From the NCBI GenBank assembly GCA_948934525.1, contig CAQZSK010000004.1, forward strand, positions 19,470-83,469: 64,000 nt of DNA, given 5' to 3'. This stretch comes from an uncultured Clostridia bacterium. GTDB taxonomy: Bacteria; Bacillota; Clostridia; TANB77; CAG-508. Position numbers and translations under genes: made by a program. The notes under the pieces were generated by a model. That model was not told where the DNA came from and did no database searches. It saw nothing but the letters and a program-made list of their open reading frames with translations. How positions within the stretch are numbered: the first letter of the stretch is position 1; each line of letters begins with the position of its first letter. Positions 62,638 through 64,000 of the stretch are shown one piece after another.

Positions 62638-63117
62638 ATGAAATTTCCAAAAAGGCGAAAAAGAGGAGATAATCCATATACTATATATTATTCTGATAGT
62701 AGTAAACAATATTTTGTAAGTTTTAAAGATGATAAAAATAATATGAATTGTATTACAGTATCAAAAGAGATTTTTGAAGCATTTAATCAATTTGAATTAG
62801 ACGATATTTCACAAATGAATGAATATGATAGACATATAGAACATTCTCAAATAAGTGAAATTACTTTGAACAAAAAGTTGCTAAATAAAATGTTAACAGT
62901 TGAGGAATGTGTGGAAAATGATATAAGATATCAAAATATTTATTCTTCTATTTTAAAGCTACCATTCAACCAAGCTAGGAGACTTATACTATTTTATTTT
63001 TATAATTTAAAACAAAATGAAATTGCAAAAATAGATCACTGTTCTATAAGAGCCGTTCAGTATACTTTAAAAGTAGCACTAAAGAATTTAAAAAAAATAT
63101 TAAAGGAGACTTCGTAA
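62638..63117 (+). CDS. Sigma-region-4-like regulator of the element
   Basis: A 159-residue protein. The C-terminal 55 residues, LPFNQARRLILFYFYNLKQNEIAKIDHCSIRAVQYTLKVALKNLKK in segments, match a sigma-70 region 4 helix-turn-helix. The N-terminus is basic (KRRKRGDN). Small proteins of this kind regulate conjugative transposons. Its ribosome site is sequestered in a hairpin, so translation is probably controlled. Confidence 0.75.
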   Translation: MKFPKRRKRGDNPYTIYYSDSSKQYFVSFKDDKNNMNCITVSKEIFEAFNQFELDDISQMNEYDRHIEHSQISEITLNKKLLNKMLTVEECVENDIRYQNIYSSILKLPFNQARRLILFYFYNLKQNEIAKIDHCSIRAVQYTLKVALKNLKKILKETS

Positions 63118-63134
63118 AATTACATATTAGTGAG

Positions 63135-63167
63135 GAAACAAGTAGGAAACAATTTCTTACTTGTTTC
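63135..63167 (+). terminator. Hairpin after the sigma-like gene
   Basis: gaaacaagta (63135-63144) pairs perfectly with tacttgtttc (63158-63167), followed by AGTTTTC. Confidence 0.6.
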
Positions 63168-63200
63168 AGTTTTCTAATTTTACAAAGGAAGGGAGAAAAT

Positions 63201-63596
63201 ATGGAGATAAAAAAAGACTTTACTTGTATATCAAAATGTTATTTTGACATACAAACTATTTTTAATTGTTGCGAGGTAGCGTTTCTTAAATTTATCAAGG
63301 AAAATTCAGTATGCCAGCTAGAAAATTTAATTTTAAACATAATTAAAGAGTTATTTTGTCCTAATAATATATCTATGAAAAAATATATAACAAACTTTAA
63401 ATTTAAACTTTCTACTGAAGAAATTATTATTTATGCAATACTAAGCTTTTATGATTTAGACGATATTTCTAATGCTAAATTTATTCAACAGTTTGAAAAG
63501 GAAATCGAAGAGTATTCAATTAATGATGCACAAAATAGGCTTAACTACTTAATTAATAGTAATTGTATGTTAAACAAATTAATGTTTTTACAATAA
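63201..63596 (+). CDS. Helical hypothetical protein
   Basis: A 131-residue protein, mostly helical and Cys-rich at the N-terminus (CISKCYFDIQTIFNCCEVAF). It starts after a gggag site and ends 15 bp before the lysozyme gene. No family recognised. Confidence 0.6.
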   Translation: MEIKKDFTCISKCYFDIQTIFNCCEVAFLKFIKENSVCQLENLILNIIKELFCPNNISMKKYITNFKFKLSTEEIIIYAILSFYDLDDISNAKFIQQFEKEIEEYSINDAQNRLNYLINSNCMLNKLMFLQ

Positions 63597-63610
63597 AGGA
63601 GATATGAGTT

Positions 63611-64000
63611 ATGAAAATGGGAATTGATATATCTTCACATAATGGATATATAGATATGGCAAAAGTAAAAAAGTCTAATGTTAGTTTTATTATTTTAAGA
63701 GTGGGATATGGAATAGAGAATTTAGATGAATACTTTTTTAGAAACTATAAAGAAGTACAGAAGTACAATATTCCAGTAGGAGTATATTTCTATTCTTATG
63801 CAACAAACAAAGTAGAAGCTTTAAAAGAAGCTCAATTTGTCATGAACACAATTAGGGGACTAAATATTGAATATCCAGTATATATTGATATGGAAGATTC
63901 AGATGGTTATAAAAATAGCAGAAGAGTTACGTATTCTACTTGTATTGATATTTGTGAAGCTTTTTGTGATTTTATAGAAAAACAAGGATACTATGTAGGC
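63611..64000 (+). CDS. GH25 lysozyme, 3'-truncated by window edge
   Basis: The first 130 residues of a GH25 muramidase: MGIDISSHNGYIDMAKVK, SFIILRVGYG, YNIPVGVYFYSYATN and YPVYIDMEDSDGY with the catalytic Asp/Glu. aaaggagat precedes the ATG. It is the second lysin-type gene of the element and continues beyond the window. Confidence 0.93.
   Translation, partial: MKMGIDISSHNGYIDMAKVKKSNVSFIILRVGYGIENLDEYFFRNYKEVQKYNIPVGVYFYSYATNKVEALKEAQFVMNTIRGLNIEYPVYIDMEDSDGYKNSRRVTYSTCIDICEAFCDFIEKQGYYVG

Larger units (their letters stand above)
37395..64000. mobile_element. Integrative conjugative element, left part
   Basis: From the broken dacF gene to the window end almost every gene is on the + strand and belongs to conjugation, surface adhesion, lysis or accessory classes: VirB2-like, PrgI, VirB4, VirB6-like, M23, sortase B, adhesin, VirD4, SpoVG, S1 protein, recombinase fragment, holin and lysins. 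The right end, relaxase and integrase are not in the window. The exact left junction is inferred from loss of dacF homology; no att repeat can be checked. Confidence 0.75.

Noticed and set aside
1..64000. CRISPR array, tRNA or rRNA genes
   Set aside because: No regularly spaced repeats, cloverleaf sequences or rRNA-like segments were seen on either strand; short tRNAs could be missed by eye.

Overview
The window looks like chromosome from an uncultured, very AT-rich, spore-forming member of the Clostridia (Firmicutes). Evidence is the codon use dominated by AGA, AAA and TTA, strong AGGAGG ribosome sites, sporulation genes (spoIVA, spoVS, ytfJ, a SleB-type cortex hydrolase) and Firmicute gene clusters. 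I cannot name a species.

Positions 1-37390 are chromosomal housekeeping. In order: a truncated coiled-coil gene; spoIVA; folD-dprA; an operon-like run yicC-rpoZ-NMP kinase-priA-def-fmt; an Asp23/AmaP/DUF2273 envelope cluster; nusB-xseA-xseB; a DUF212 membrane protein; fhs, which shares the C1-folate pathway with folD; a SleB-like hydrolase; a broken serpin gene; yqeG, a prepilin peptidase, an aminopeptidase P-type gene and efp; a GtrB-like glycosyltransferase; a GH57 glucan enzyme with a DUF4912 protein; rny-ymdB-spoVS; and recA-recX-scpA-DUF2953-ytfJ.

At about 37390 a dacF-type gene is cut off, and from there to the end of the window lies an integrative conjugative element, or integrated conjugative plasmid, read almost entirely on the + strand. 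It carries a type IV secretion system (VirB2-like pilin, PrgI, VirB4, VirB6-like, M23 hydrolase, VirD4), a class B sortase with a giant thioester/CnaB adhesin, SpoVG, a RusA-like nuclease, an S1-domain protein, a recombinase fragment, a formylglycine-generating-enzyme-like protein, a holin with two peptidoglycan-hydrolase-type genes, and a sigma-region-4-like regulator. No relaxase and no complete integrase is visible; they would have to lie beyond 64000.

The most striking observation is a recurrent +1 frame disruption. Six times in five genes (priA, virB2-like, M23 peptidase, a secreted protein, and twice in the adhesin) the reading frame breaks exactly at an in-frame CGG. In every case dropping the C, so that CGGN is read as a glycine codon GGN, restores a full-length family-like protein. 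Scanning every CGG in the window by eye, I find only two other in-frame CGG codons, both in minus-strand ORFs of foreign-looking composition. Either CGG is not a normal Arg codon here and CGGN works as a four-base glycine codon (or +1 shift signal), or there is a very specific systematic sequencing artefact. This is the candidate undescribed system of the window. A serpin gene broken by an 11-bp tandem duplication is a separate, different event.
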